Shown here piece after piece: positions 49,055-59,973 of a DNA stretch of 64,000 nt. Made by a program: the position numbers and the translations under genes. How positions within the stretch are numbered: position 1 is the first letter of the stretch; every line of letters starts with the position of its first letter. Under the pieces are notes generated by a model. The model was given only the letters and a program-made list of their open reading frames with translations. It searched no databases and was not told where the DNA came from. Source of the stretch: Mrakia gelida (Eukaryota > Basidiomycota > Tremellomycetes > Cystofilobasidiales > Mrakiaceae); the NCBI GenBank assembly GCA_024345305.1, contig BRON01000001.1, forward strand, positions 744,001 through 808,000, given 5' to 3'.

Positions 49055-52000
49055 ATGAACGAAAATCAGAACAGGCTCGCGACGCGTCTCAATCGAACTC
49101 TCCCCACCGTCTCTCCTTCCCATCGCTCTCCGGTCCCTGGATTCAGTCTCAGACCAACTCCCTCACCTCAGGTTTCTCTCGAGACCCTGAGACTTTTTTT
49201 TTTCGCTGTAATTGGAAGTTCTGTTTCAGACGGATGATGAGGACTACGCGCTTCCTCAACGTGGCCAGGCGAGGCGAGCTCCTTCCTCTCTCTTCCCAAC
49301 GGCTTCCTTCTCTTTCCTTCCCCCCTTCCCTCCCCAAATGCCCTCTCCGATCCAGATCAGCACACCTACCTACTCCCCTGCTCCTTTCATCGACGATGCC
49401 ACCGGGATGTCTCAATCTATGAGCCATATGGCTTCAGGAGGAGGAATGAGGTCGCCAACTTCCCCTCGGCCTTCGTTCCTTCCCTCGTTCAGTGAGTCCC
49501 ATTCCTCCCTCCCTCCGAGTCTTCGTCCCTTTCTCAGGTAATTGACTCCGTCTATACGTTTCTTTCCCTCCAGTGCGACGACCTCGAGCTGCTACGAGCG
49601 ACTCCATGTCTCGCCCTCCTTCTCACCAGCTCGAGTCTTCCTCTGGCGTCGCTCCGTCATCTTCTTCGTCGCACCCTTCTTCGTTCCACTTCAACAACGG
49701 AGGTCCTCCCTCACCTCAACCCATCCCTTCATCATCAGAATCATTGCAATCCCCTTCAACTCCTCCTCCGAACCATCCGCCATCCAGTTCTACGAACAAC
49801 AACAGGAGGAGGACGACTACCAACTCGCCCGGCGGAGGAGGAGGAGGTCTCCCTTCGCCTCCCCTCTCTTCTTCTCACCAGCAGGATCCTCTCGCCGGAT
49901 TCGGACATCGTCTGCTTCGAAGGATCTCCAACCAGGGAGGCTCGTCGAGCGCAGGAGGAGCTGGTTCCGCTACTAGTTTGAGACCTACATCGGCGGGAGC
50001 GGGAGGAGGAGGAGGAAGAAGCTCGAGCACTCCGCCTGCGCCGTCCCACGCTTTCGGCCTTCACCAACGACCAGAGCAGGAAGGACTAGAGCTACAGAGG
50101 GAAACTCCTAGAGGAGAACATGCTCGTGAGTTCCTACGTCTTCTCGTTGCCCGTTCGGAGCTGGGCCGATCAAGCGAAGGGGAAGGGAGGGGACGTCCAA
50201 AAACGAGGTCCTCCCCTCCCAAGGGAAGAGCTCGAGCGACGATCGACCTCAACCGAAGCGATATCGTTTTGATCTCTCTTTGAGCTGATTTTGCTTCCTC
50301 CTTTCCTCTTTCTTGCCCATCCCACAGCTACCTCGACCATCATCATCACCAACCCATCCAACCCCATCCCCTCCTCTCCCTTCAACTCCGTTCCTTTCGT
50401 CCTCTCCCCTGGCGCCGAGTCCGACCCTGTTCCCGCATCCCAAGCCTCCCTCCTCCCTCCTACCACTCCCAACGTCAACCTCACCACCTCCTCCCCGTCC
50501 AGCTCAGGCTCAGGCTCAGGATCCACCGCTATCCATCGACTTCGACTGGTTCCTCTCCTCGACGCTTCCCACTCCCTCCCTTTCGACCCTGTCGTTCGAG
50601 ACGTTCGCGAATCACCTGGAGACTCGCCTTCCTCGTCCTCGGACGTGTTCGCTCTCAAGATTGGAAGGTTCACCGACAAGCAGAGTGGAGCAGATGGAAC
50701 TCCTCGAGGTGGTGCGCTGAACAGCACGAAGGTCGCGTTCAAGAGCAAGGTCGTGAGCAGGTGTCATGCTGAGGTTTGGGCTCAGGCTGGCGGGAAGGTG
50801 AGTACTTTCTCGTCACTTCTCTCTGTTGATCTCGTGGAGTTCTGGGTCAGACGTAGGAAGGACGTCGTAGAATCTGAGGAGCTGGTGGTGGTGCTGGAAC
50901 GAACAGCTCGTCTCTTCGTTCGACCTTCGCTGACTTGCTCTCTTTCGTTCGGTTTCTCAGTTCTTCGTGAAGGACACCAAGTCTTCGTCCGGGACCTTCC
51001 TCAACCACATCCGACTCTCTCCTCCGAGCGTAGAGTCCAAGCCTTTCGCTATCAAGGTAAGCCGCCTCTCCCTCATCGTTCTTGCTAAGGAATCCGTCCC
51101 TTCGTCGACCCACCTCGCTCGAGGCGGCCGCGTCGAGGTCGCGGTTCGATTCTCGTCAGCCCGCTGACCTTCCCTCTCCTCTCTCCTTCCCCTTTTCCTC
51201 GCCCTTTGACTTCGGCTCTACCAGGACGGAGACGTGATTCAGCTCGGAGTCGACTACCAAGGAGGAACGGAGGAGATCTACCGATGCGTCAAGATGAAGG
51301 TCGAGCTCGGTCGAGGTTGGCAGAGCGGAGCGAACACGTTCAAGTGAGTTCTTTTCCTCGTCTTCTCGCATCTCTTGGTGTTCGAAGAACCGTCTCTCGC
51401 CGTCTCGAACTGGTGGAGAGAGTGAAGAAAGAGATTCGAAGAGCTCTGCACCAACACTGACGCGTCGCCTCTCGCTTTTGGTTTGCGTTTCGTTCGTTCA
51501 GCACCAACGCTCTCAAGCAGCTCAACGCTCTTCGAGGGGACGAGAGCTCGCTCGAGGCTGGACCTGGGAAGGAGAAGGCTAAGAAGATCAAGGCCAACGT
51601 GACGGATTGTGTGATCTGTGAGTCGATTTCCCTTTGATCAGTCCTCGTCAACGAGCTCGCGTCGAAACGAGATCCTGACCGCTTCCTTTCCTTCTCACTT
51701 TTTCTAGGCTTGTTCTCGGTCACCATCTGCCAGAGCTTGTTCATCGCGTGAGTCCTATCTCTCTCGCTCTTTCACACTCCTTGCTTGCCTCCTTCGTTCT
51801 CCGTCGCTGACCTCGTTTTGCCTCAACTCTGCCTTTTAGTCCCTGCTCCCACGTCGTTCGTCCTCGATCCCAGACTCCTCATCTTCTCTTCTCCCTTCGT
51901 CGTCTGACCTTCTGCTTTCTTCTCCTCTTACCCACAGTTCCACTACAAATGCATTCGACCTCTCCTCTCCCTCCACCACCCAGGCTTCTCCTGCCCCGTC

Positions 52001-52840
52001 TGCCGCTCCTTCGCCGATCTCGAGGCCGACGTGGAAACCGACGACGTCTACGAAACCTCCTCTCGACGGGAATCCCTCATCTCTCGCAAAGGATCCCTCA
52101 AGTCCGTCCGACAAGCCTTCGAACAAGCTCTCGGATCAGCTCTTCACGCCTCTGAGGTCGACGACGCAGACAACGACGACGACGAGGAGGAAGGTCAGGG
52201 CCACCACAACCCCGAACTCAGTCGCAGCGGTCTCCGACCTTTCGGATCACCAGTCGGAGCAGCCTCGAGGTTGGCAGCCGAGGAAGGCTCGCGACCGGAA
52301 TCGTCAGGTCGACCAGAGACAGCCGTCGCTCAGCCTCGAACGGCAGATCTGGGTTACTCTCCCTCGGCTGGATTTGGAGAGAGGTTGGCGGAGGCTTCGA
52401 CGGCGGAGGAGTTCGCTGGAGTCATCAGTGGAGGAGGAGGATCGAGACCCATCCCGGAGCGAAACGAGACGCTCTCAAACGACAACGACGAGGAGGACGT
52501 CCACGCCGAGATCGGAGGAGGAATCTCGACCAGCTCCCACCCTACCCTCACCGCCTTCCCCTCATCCACTTCGTCTCTCGGTCTCGGAGCTGCTCGCGTC
52601 GAGTCCCCGTCGGGAGGAGCAGACCACGAGGAAGGGACTCGTCGCGTCTCGTTCGAGGAGGAACTCGCTGGATCAGGTCTTCTCGGACGAGTCGAGGAGT
52701 TGGACACCATCAGCGAGGGAGGAGTGGTCGTCGAAGGTGGAGAGGGGATGGTCAGGAGTGTGAAGGAGGGTGCTGGAGAGCCAGTCGCTCTGGGGGAGGA
52801 CGGCGAGGGAAGCACCGGAGGGAGCTCGTCGGGAGTTTGA
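49055..52840 (+). CDS. DMA1: FHA-RING E3 ubiquitin ligase, Dma1/Dma2-type
   Basis: Dma-type ligases act in mitotic checkpoint, septation and spindle-position control, binding phosphothreonine through FHA and ubiquitinating through RING. I place the start at the ATG 49055 with moderate confidence. The N-terminal 350 residues are Ser/Pro/Gly-rich. The FHA domain spans about 50650-51340: ALKIGRFTDK, FKSKVVSRCHAEVW and FFVKDTKSSSGTFLNHIRLS, with the phosphopeptide-binding Arg, Ser, Arg-His and Asn residues present. The RING reads DCVICLFSVTICQSLFIAPC, SHVFHYKCIRPLL and FSCPVCRSFADLEADVE. One coding exon inside the RING is only 16 nt (51840-51855) and supplies PCSHV. The C-terminal 260 residues are acidic and Ser-rich, ending GGSSSGV with TGA at 52840. 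Family identity is clear. Confidence 0.9.
51840..51855 (+). other. 16-nt microexon encoding the RING CSH core
   Basis: Joining ...ATCGC (before the GTGAGT donor at 51748) to this exon and then to TTCCACTAC at 51938 rebuilds IAPCSHVFHYKC in frame. Without it the RING would lose a zinc-binding Cys and His. It is flanked by TTTTAG and by a GTTCGT donor. Confidence 0.8.
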
Positions 52841-53428
52841 GCTTTCCTCTTCTCTTTCTTTTCGCTCTCTTGCATTTCTTCCTCTCTCCTCTTCCCTTCG
52901 TCCGTTCCCTCTCATGCTTGTATACCTGTCACAACTAGATGTCTTTCTTACTCTCTCGCGTTTCTACTCTCTCACACGACCTCGTCCTTTTGTTCAATAC
53001 GCGTCGTTCGCGTCTGCCATTTCTCGCTTTCTCTAACTCTACGTGCTACCTTGCTCCTGCTCGTCTCTATCCTACGCTACGCTACGCTACATATCGTCTT
53101 TTACTCTGGATGCTCGACCCTTGCTTCCCTTCTCGACGATGGCCAACGAAAGATCGACGCGGCCGTCGCTCACAGGACAGCTTGTTCGTGAGTGTGTCGT
53201 TCTTGGCCTCCGCTCGAGCGCGGCTGTAGAAGCTGATCCTTCTCTCTTACCTCATCTTTGCTCTGTCAAGAAGGGAAGAAAACGAGCGAGAGGTCGAGTC
53301 ACAGAAGAACGAAGGAGCGCTCGGGGTCTCCTCCGACGATTCGATTTCGATTCGAAGAAGCTTGACTCAGGAAGGCTTCCTCCCTCCGACTACATCTCTC
53401 TCTCTTTTTTTCAAGCAAATCTCCCAAG
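52841..53428. other. Intergenic: DMA1 3' end and BCAT leader, with CTACG repeat
   Basis: No gene is supported. A tandem CTACG repeat (just under four copies) is at 53072-53090. An ATG at 53139 opens a short frame upstream of the aminotransferase start; it could belong to the 5' leader, or to an alternative N-terminus if joined by splicing, which I could not confirm. Confidence 0.4.
53072..53090 (+). repeat. (CTACG)n short tandem repeat
   Basis: Nearly four copies of CTACG lie between DMA1 and the aminotransferase gene. No function is implied. Confidence 0.8.
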
Positions 53429-55625
53429 ATGACCGTCGTTCCTACTCCCTCCCTCGCTCCTCTTGACGTGAGTCAAAATCGACGTACTGCAGCTCGTCGA
53501 AGGGGATGGGAACGAAGGTCGAGCTCGAGGCTGAAACGAATCCCTCCTTCCTTTCTTCCTGGCTCTGTTCCTTTTGCTACGAACAGCCCTCCAAGCTCAT
53601 CATCAACCTCACCGACAAGCCCAGCACGCTCACAACGCCGAAACCTTTCGGATCTGGTTTCGTGAGTCTTCGGTTTCGCTTTGCGCTTCGAGAAAAAAAG
53701 GGATTGGGGAAGAATGAAGACGCCGAGCTCACCTCTTTTCCCCATCCCTTCTTCGTCGCAGACCGACCGTTCGTGCCGTCCCCCAGCTCTTTCCTCGACC
53801 AACTCTGACCCCGATCTTTCCTTCGTGTTTGCGCAGACATGTTGACGGCCAAGTTCGTCCCAGGATTCGGTTGGGAAGCTCCAAAGATTGGGCCTCTCGA
53901 AAACCTCTCCCTTCATCCTGCGTCCTCCGTTCTTCACTACGCTCCTGCCTGCTTCGAGGGTGAGCACTACCCGCTTTTTGGATACCAGAGAACGTGTGCT
54001 GACGTTATGTCCGTCGCCATGGTTCGCTTTTGCAGGAATGAAGGCCTACAAGACCGCTGAGGGCGGGGCTCGTCTCTTCCGACCTATCGAGAACGCTATC
54101 AGGCTGAATCGGTGCGTTTATCTGCTTTCTGTAGAGTCTTCGAAGGCCTTACGACCCTCGCATGGACTGATACTCGCTCTCTTCCTCCGATGGATAGGTC
54201 TGCTGCGAGGGTTGGACTGCCTGTTCGTCTCGTTCTCTTCTTTCTTCACGACGCGTCGTCGAGCTCCTCGCATCTTCCTCGCTCGTGAACTGACTCTGAA
54301 TCGGCTCTTCTTCCTTCCTCTACCTCCGCTCTGCTCAACTCTAGCAATTCGACCCCGAAGCCTTCGTCTCTGTCCTTCAAACGCTCGTCAAGATCGATTC
54401 GCATCTCATTCCCTCGGACCCTGGATGCCTCTACCTCAGGCCTACGATGATCGGAACCGCTCCTCAACTCGCCATCGACGTGGACGAGTCGTGTACCTTG
54501 TTCGTCATGTGAGTCTGCGTTTCGCTCTGTTCTGCCTGTCTGTCTTGGGAAGGCGCGTTTGCTGACTTCTCTCCTTCTCGCTTCGCTTCGCGCGTTGACA
54601 GCCTGAGCCCCGTCGGACCTCTCTTCAACCCTGGATCCAAGGGTATCTCCATCCTCGCCAACCTGGATACTGTCAGAGCGTGGCCTGGAGGAACAGGAGA
54701 TCACAAGGTTCGTTGTCGTTCGAGAGACTTGTTCGTTCTGCGCGACCCCGACGAGAGCTGACGGATGTCCCCTTCTCTTCGTCCCTCAGCTCGCCGGTAA
54801 CTACGCGCCTGCCTTCCTTCCTCAGCAGAAGGCAAAGGAGCTGGGATACAACCAGAATCTGTGGTGCTTTGAGAATCTGGCTCAGGAGTGTGGTGGCATG
54901 AATCTGTTCGTCGTTGTCAAGTCCGAGGTCGGAGGTGAGTCGCGTCTCGCTCTCGATCTTGCTTCGACGGTTCCAGAGCCCCGTTTTCCCATCCTTGATG
55001 CTGATTCCCAATTCCCTACCCCATCCCGTCCTTTGAACAGTTACTCGACTCCTCACACCTCCTCTGAACGGGCAAATTCTCCCCGGAATCACTCGAGACT
55101 CGCTCCTCAGACTCACTCGAGCCCACATCGCAGGAGAGATCGTCATAGAAGGGCTTCCTACGTCGAACTTCGCCGTCGAGGAGCGAGAGTTTACCCTGCA
55201 GGATTTGAGGCTGTGGTCGGATCAGGGACGACTTCTAGAGTGTTTCGGAGCTGGAACTGCCGTCTGTGAGTTTCGCGTTCTTTCGTCTCTTGCCAGCTTC
55301 GAGAAAGCTTTCCCACTGACTTCGACTCTGCTTTCTATACTCAGTGATCACTCCCGTTGGACGGTGAGTTCCTCGTAGGCCGATCGCAAGCTCGTACGCG
55401 TCCCTTGAACTGACTTTCGTCCCGTCGTCGATTCTTTCGCGTCTCTTTCGTCTCTTCGACAGAATCGGTATCCCTGCACCCTCTGGAGAGATCGAGGACA
55501 TCACTGTCGCTACTGCTCTCGACACTGGGATTGGTGCTGTCACCAAAGCCTTGCTGGACCAGGTCAGTGGCATCCAGCAGGGACGACGCGCTGGTCCCAA
55601 AGGCTGGTCTGTCCTTTGCCAGTAG
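53429..55625 (+). CDS. BAT1: Branched-chain amino acid aminotransferase, class IV PLP, about 12 exons
   Basis: The enzyme interconverts Leu, Ile and Val with their keto acids using pyridoxal phosphate. The ATG at 53429 gives [13 protein letters not shown]; no clear mitochondrial presequence follows, so this form may be cytosolic. In order the spliced protein shows [90 protein letters not shown] and [20 protein letters not shown], in which the Lys is the PLP-binding residue. [17 protein letters not shown] follows, and the protein ends GWSVLCQ at the TAG 55623-55625. One exon is 7 nt (53762-53768) and another 25 nt (54198-54222). All conserved landmarks are present. Confidence 0.93.
53762..53768 (+). 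other. 7-nt microexon completing TDHM in the aminotransferase
   Basis: The exon ACCGACC, between a CGTCGCAG acceptor and a GTTCGT donor, joins to ACATGTTGAC at 53837 to give T-D-H-M-L, the conserved stretch of fungal branched-chain aminotransferases. Skipping it breaks the frame at once (TGT TGA). Confidence 0.75.
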
Positions 55626-56582
55626 CCTGTGAGGTTGTAGACTAGCACTTGGATAAAAACGTGTACGAGATCTACTGGAAGATTCATGTCGGAGCTGCTC
55701 CTTTCGTCTCGACTCAGCTTGCTGCTCGAGTTGAATCGAAAAAAAGAGGCGCGTCGCGACCTCGAACTCGATCAAGCCGAGTCGGTGCCGCGAAACTTCT
55801 CGATCTTGCAAACTCCTCTTCTGTTTGTGTCTCCACAGCGTCAATGGTGACGATTCCGAGCTAGCGCATCGGTCAAATAAAGCTGGAAACGGCGCGTCGA
55901 TCCAAGTTCCGTCGTCTTCCTCCCTCCCTTTTTGGTCCTTTTTTCCTTCTCGAACAGCGACAGATGAGCTTCAAAATGACGTACATCGCCTCTGAGAAGT
56001 GTGCTCTCGGCTGAGCCTCATCGTCGAAGCTTTGACAGACATTTCAAGCTGAAAAGCACCGAGAGGCAGCATCAAAGGGAACGCGAGGGAAGGAAGATCA
56101 GCCGAAACTCGCAGCCAAATTTGCGAAGAGCATTCTATCTCTCTGCAGGGGTGACTCCCATACCTCGGTTTCCATCTACTACTCCATAAGGATAGACACG
56201 AGGAAGGGAGGAGAAGAGGAGGACAGGGCGGGGTGGGCGAGGCTCAGCGCGAGACGCGCCGCCCAAACCTCCAAGAGAAGTTAGGGATGAAAGGGAAGTA
56301 CGAATATCTCAGGCTTTTAGCAGTCTCTGTACATCATGGAGCACCTGTCCCCTAATCCAGGAGCAGCAAAGCATTCAGGAACGCTTGGGGAAAGAACATC
56401 GACTCGAAGGCCGCGACGAGGAAGTGACAGGCTGGCCTTTGCATCTCGCTGTCAGTTTATTTTTTTAGACTGTTCAGGGACGCCCTCGAAGATCCTAGAG
56501 GTTCGTTCATTAAGTTTTATCGGAACCTGTTGCTCGATGCGAGCCGAGAGAAACGAAGGAGACGCAGGCTTCTTCTTCTGAA
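55626..56582. other. About 1 kb without a recognisable gene
   Basis: Short frames are present on both strands but none has a supported start, splice pattern or family resemblance. The base composition is less GC-rich than the neighbouring genes. It should contain the aminotransferase 3' end and the promoter of the HMG-box gene. Confidence 0.4.
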
Positions 56583-59273
56583 CACGACCTATTCCCCCTT
56601 TTCTCCTTCAACCACCACCATCAACAGTCCCAACAAAACGCGTTATCCCTTCCCTTTCCCTCCCTCGTAGCCTTGAAAGGTCTGAACCACCTCGGATCCC
56701 GCCCACAGACGGCCTTCGCTTCAACGCTCTTCCGTCGACAGGAGCATCGCCGTCTCAAGTTCAATCGACACCACCAGCTTCCACAGCTCTTCCACCAGTT
56801 TTCTCGTCTCGAGAGCACCGAGATGAGCTAGCATCGCAGCTAGGTGAGGTGAGTATCATCTAATTTCCCATCGCAAGGTCGTGTTTGACGTCGAAGAGAA
56901 CACCGAGAGCTCACCTCCTCCTCTCTGTCCTTCCCTTTCTTTCCTCTTCCTTCCATTTTCCCAAATCGAACTCCATCAGGTCGACCACATCACTAGTGAA
57001 ACTTTCGTCTCTACTTCTTCATCCCTCGGCCACCGTCCTCCTCCCCTTCGACCCTCATTCGAACCCTCGTCCTCGTCGAACCGGACGGTCCATCCGTCGT
57101 CGTCGAACTCCCCCACCTCCCCTCACCAGCACCCCTTCCCCTCGCACGCAATCTCTACATCCTTTCCTTCGCGAGAAGGCGGAGAACGATTCGCTTCGGG
57201 CTTCGAGGTCTATTCTGCTGCTCCCTACGGCCTCGACCAACTTGAATCCAACCCCTCCCACCCTCCTCCGCCGCTTCACACCTACTCCTCCCCTCGTCTC
57301 GACTACCCCGACCTTCAGAACCATGGCCAACTCCCTTCCTCCCACTCTTCCCTCTCATCTCCTCGCTCGCCTCATTCGTACTCCTACGCGTCAAGACCGC
57401 CGATGCCCTCGCGATCGAAAACGACGGACAGTGTCAGTCGACCCAGATCCTCGCCAAATCCGTCCTCCACCTCCCACACCTCCTCTTCGGCCATTCGAAG
57501 AGGACGGTCCTCCTCTACCTCGTACAATCAAGCCGTCTTCACTCCACCATACCATCCTTCGCACCCCTTAGCGTCGTCGTCGGCCTCGACTTCGCATCCT
57601 GCTCGACCCTCTTCTTCGCCCAACCCAGCCACCACCACCTCCTCCTTCTTCCTCCAAGAACCTTCGACCAACGTCCTCACTTCTCCCCAGCCTCCTCTCC
57701 ATGCTCCCCGACCTCCCAACTCTTGGATCCTGTATCGTTCTGACACAATACGGAAGATGCGAGACGCGAAGGCTCGAGGAGAAGAGTTTCCGAGTGGGAA
57801 CTGGGACGAGTCGTCGATGGGTGCTGCAGCTGAGGGAGCGTCGCTTTCGCCGCGGCAGGGAGATGTTGGAAGGATGATTGGGGCGCTGTGAATTCGAACG
57901 AGAGCAAGGAGGTCAGGACGAGGTATGGCGAACTGAGCTTGACGAAGAAAGAAGAGGTTCGTCGTCCTTTTTTCGTTCACCCATCGCGCTCCTTCTTCTC
58001 CCTTCACGACAGGCTGATACCTATCGACTTTCCCATCTTCGAACAGCACGCTCGTCTCTATCCCAACTACAAGTATCAACCTCAGAGGAGGAACCCAAAC
58101 GTCGCCACCAATTTTGGTTCGCCCTTTCCCACCAGCAGACCATTCCCTCCTCCTTCGCTCTCCGAGACGGTCACCACTCCCGTCCCCGACATCCTCGCGG
58201 CCTCTTCTTCGTCCTTGACTACATCTCAACTCTCTTTTGCGCACGGGAAGGTCGGAAACAAGGAACCTCGAGCTCGAAACTTGCCTTACGCTCGGGCGGA
58301 GTCGTCGATGCAGCCTCAACCAATGGATACGTCTCTTCTTGTGCAGGGTTGGGACGGCTCAGACCCATACAGGTCGGAGGTAAGTCTTCCCTTCCATCCT
58401 GTTCTCTCGTCAAGTCGCACTCCGAGGTCGAAAGACGCGTCGCAACTTGAGCTGACCGTCGTGCGTTCTCTCTCGCTCGTCCTCTGCTCCTCCTCCCCTC
58501 AGAATCACCACCAACAATCTCAAGCCATCTACGACTACCAGTCAACTCACTCGCCCATCTACTCCAACCAACCCTACGAGGACGCCTACATCCCTCCCGC
58601 CTCAGGTCTCCTCCCCTCCAACTACCTCCCCTCTTCCTCCTCCTCCTCTTCCTCCTACGACTTCGCTCAACCTCTGCCCACAACCTACGACCTCTCCGTC
58701 TACGACAGCTACCCTCATCCTTCCTCATCCCACTACACCCCCTACGACCACTACCGCCACAACACCGGTGAATCGTCAACAACCACAACCACAACCACAA
58801 CAACCTCCTCTTCCTCCTCGTACCATCTTCCCTCCCCACTCTACCCTCCCTCTCCCGCCGGTCTCAACTCCCCTCTCGGTCCCAACGAGGACGCACAAGA
58901 CCCAAGCGACTACGCTGCAGCCTGGAGTCTTCTCGAAGAGGACCTCGTTAACCAACCAAGCGAGGACGCGTCGACGTCGTGGGTCGAGGGGACTTGGGAT
59001 TTGGTTGAGGAGGGAGGACGAGGAAGAAGTGCGGAGACGTCGATTCAGGGAGAAGGGAGGAGACCGAGTCAGTTGACGATGGGGGAGTTGGTGAGGGCGA
59101 GGTGGGAACAGGATCGAGCGAGGTATCGAGGAACTGAGGGAGGAGGAGATCAGGTCGAGGAGGAGGAACGACGCGACGAGGGCGGGGAGGGAGAGAATCC
59201 AGGTCGGCAGTTTGGAGGAGGCGGAGAAGGAGCGCAGGGAGGAGCTGAAGCAGGCTGGAGGTGGGGGTGGTAG
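56583..59273 (+). CDS. HMG-box (MATA_HMG-type) transcription factor with apparent 1-nt frameshift
   Basis: The product should be a nuclear DNA-binding regulator. A Ser/Pro-rich N-terminus precedes the box, which begins RPPNSWILYRSDTIRKMRDA near 57710. It contains a Gly/Ser/Ala insertion, then QGDVGRMIGAL, and continues in another frame as NSNESKEVRTRYGELSLTKK followed, after an intron (donor near 57957), by HARLYPNYKYQPQRR. The frame breaks at about 57889-57891: in phase the first frame hits TGA, while one extra G would give the expected Leu-Trp-Asn. The C-terminal region (58381-59273) is rich in Tyr, Ser, Thr and Pro, with a polythreonine run from an ACA/ACC repeat at about 58780. The first exon ends near 56849 (DELASQLGE) but its ATG was not found; 56583 marks only the open frame. 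Coordinates of the start are therefore provisional. Confidence 0.7.
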
Positions 59274-59973
59274 AGGAGGAATCGTGGAGGGACGAGTTTG
59301 GAGAAGACGAGGAGACGGGAGGGAGGGAGATCGGTTGGAGAGAGGCAAGCAGATCAAGGGATCTTGGGGTCGCACTTCACTTCTTAGATTGGTTTCTTGG
59401 TGTTTATTCATACCTGTAGTATCGCTCTTCGGAGTGATCTAGGTCTCGCGCGAAAACTGGCCGAACGAACAGCGACGCGTCGTCGTCGGTCCAGAAACGA
59501 GAGGAGCGGGAAGGGAGATCTAAACGAGTCTAGTAGTAGAGCTGCGGAGACTCCCCGATTCAGTCGGTGAGCTCGTGTCACCGAGTAAGCGGGTTCTGAA
59601 TGGGGCTGCTGATAAGACAAGAAGGGATCGACGGGAGGCGAGAAAGGGACGAACGAGCGAGAAGAAGGGACGAAGACCAGGGTCTGCCCCGTCCTCTCCT
59701 CTTTCTGTGCAATTTTTGACCTTTGAGCGGAAGGAGGGAGGTTCGCAGCTTCCTAGCAGGAAAAGGAGAGATAATGAAAACTGACGCGTTCATTATGGAC
59801 GGACGGCCGAGGGAGTCGCCCCCTCCGAGGCTCCAAAGCGAGTGCCGCTCTCCTTCCGTCCTCCACTTTCGCTGCTAGTTTGAACCTCAACGGCGACGTC
59901 CTCCCCCCATCCAGCTCCTTCGGGTTCTTACCTTCGCACCTCACTCTCCCGACCTCCAACCAACACCCACATC
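59274..59973. other. Intergenic region downstream of the HMG-box gene
   Basis: No gene is supported. One GACGCGTC palindrome is at 59474-59481. The last 100 bases are CT-rich ahead of the ATG at 59974. Confidence 0.4.

Larger units (their letters stand above)
1922..59481. other. Dispersed GACGCGTC palindrome, mainly intronic
   Basis: Thirty-four copies were counted by eye. Examples inside introns are 1922, 2752, 4424, 5103, 8647, 10681, 13828, 14671, 20427, 22066, 23416, 29532, 33792, 34309, 35051, 35958, 39151, 44161, 51459, 54250 and 58434. Intergenic copies include 6168, 9285, 24844, 25328, 46371, 48769 and 59474. Exonic copies are few (18169, 42586, 58965). In introns the element usually lies between the GTGAGT donor and the CTGAC branch site. 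It contains ACGCGT, the MCB/MluI hexamer. Confidence 0.8.

Noticed and set aside
1922..59481. Reading GACGCGTC copies as ordinary MCB promoter elements
   Set aside because: Most copies are inside introns or 3' parts of genes of unrelated function, not upstream of replication or cell-cycle genes.
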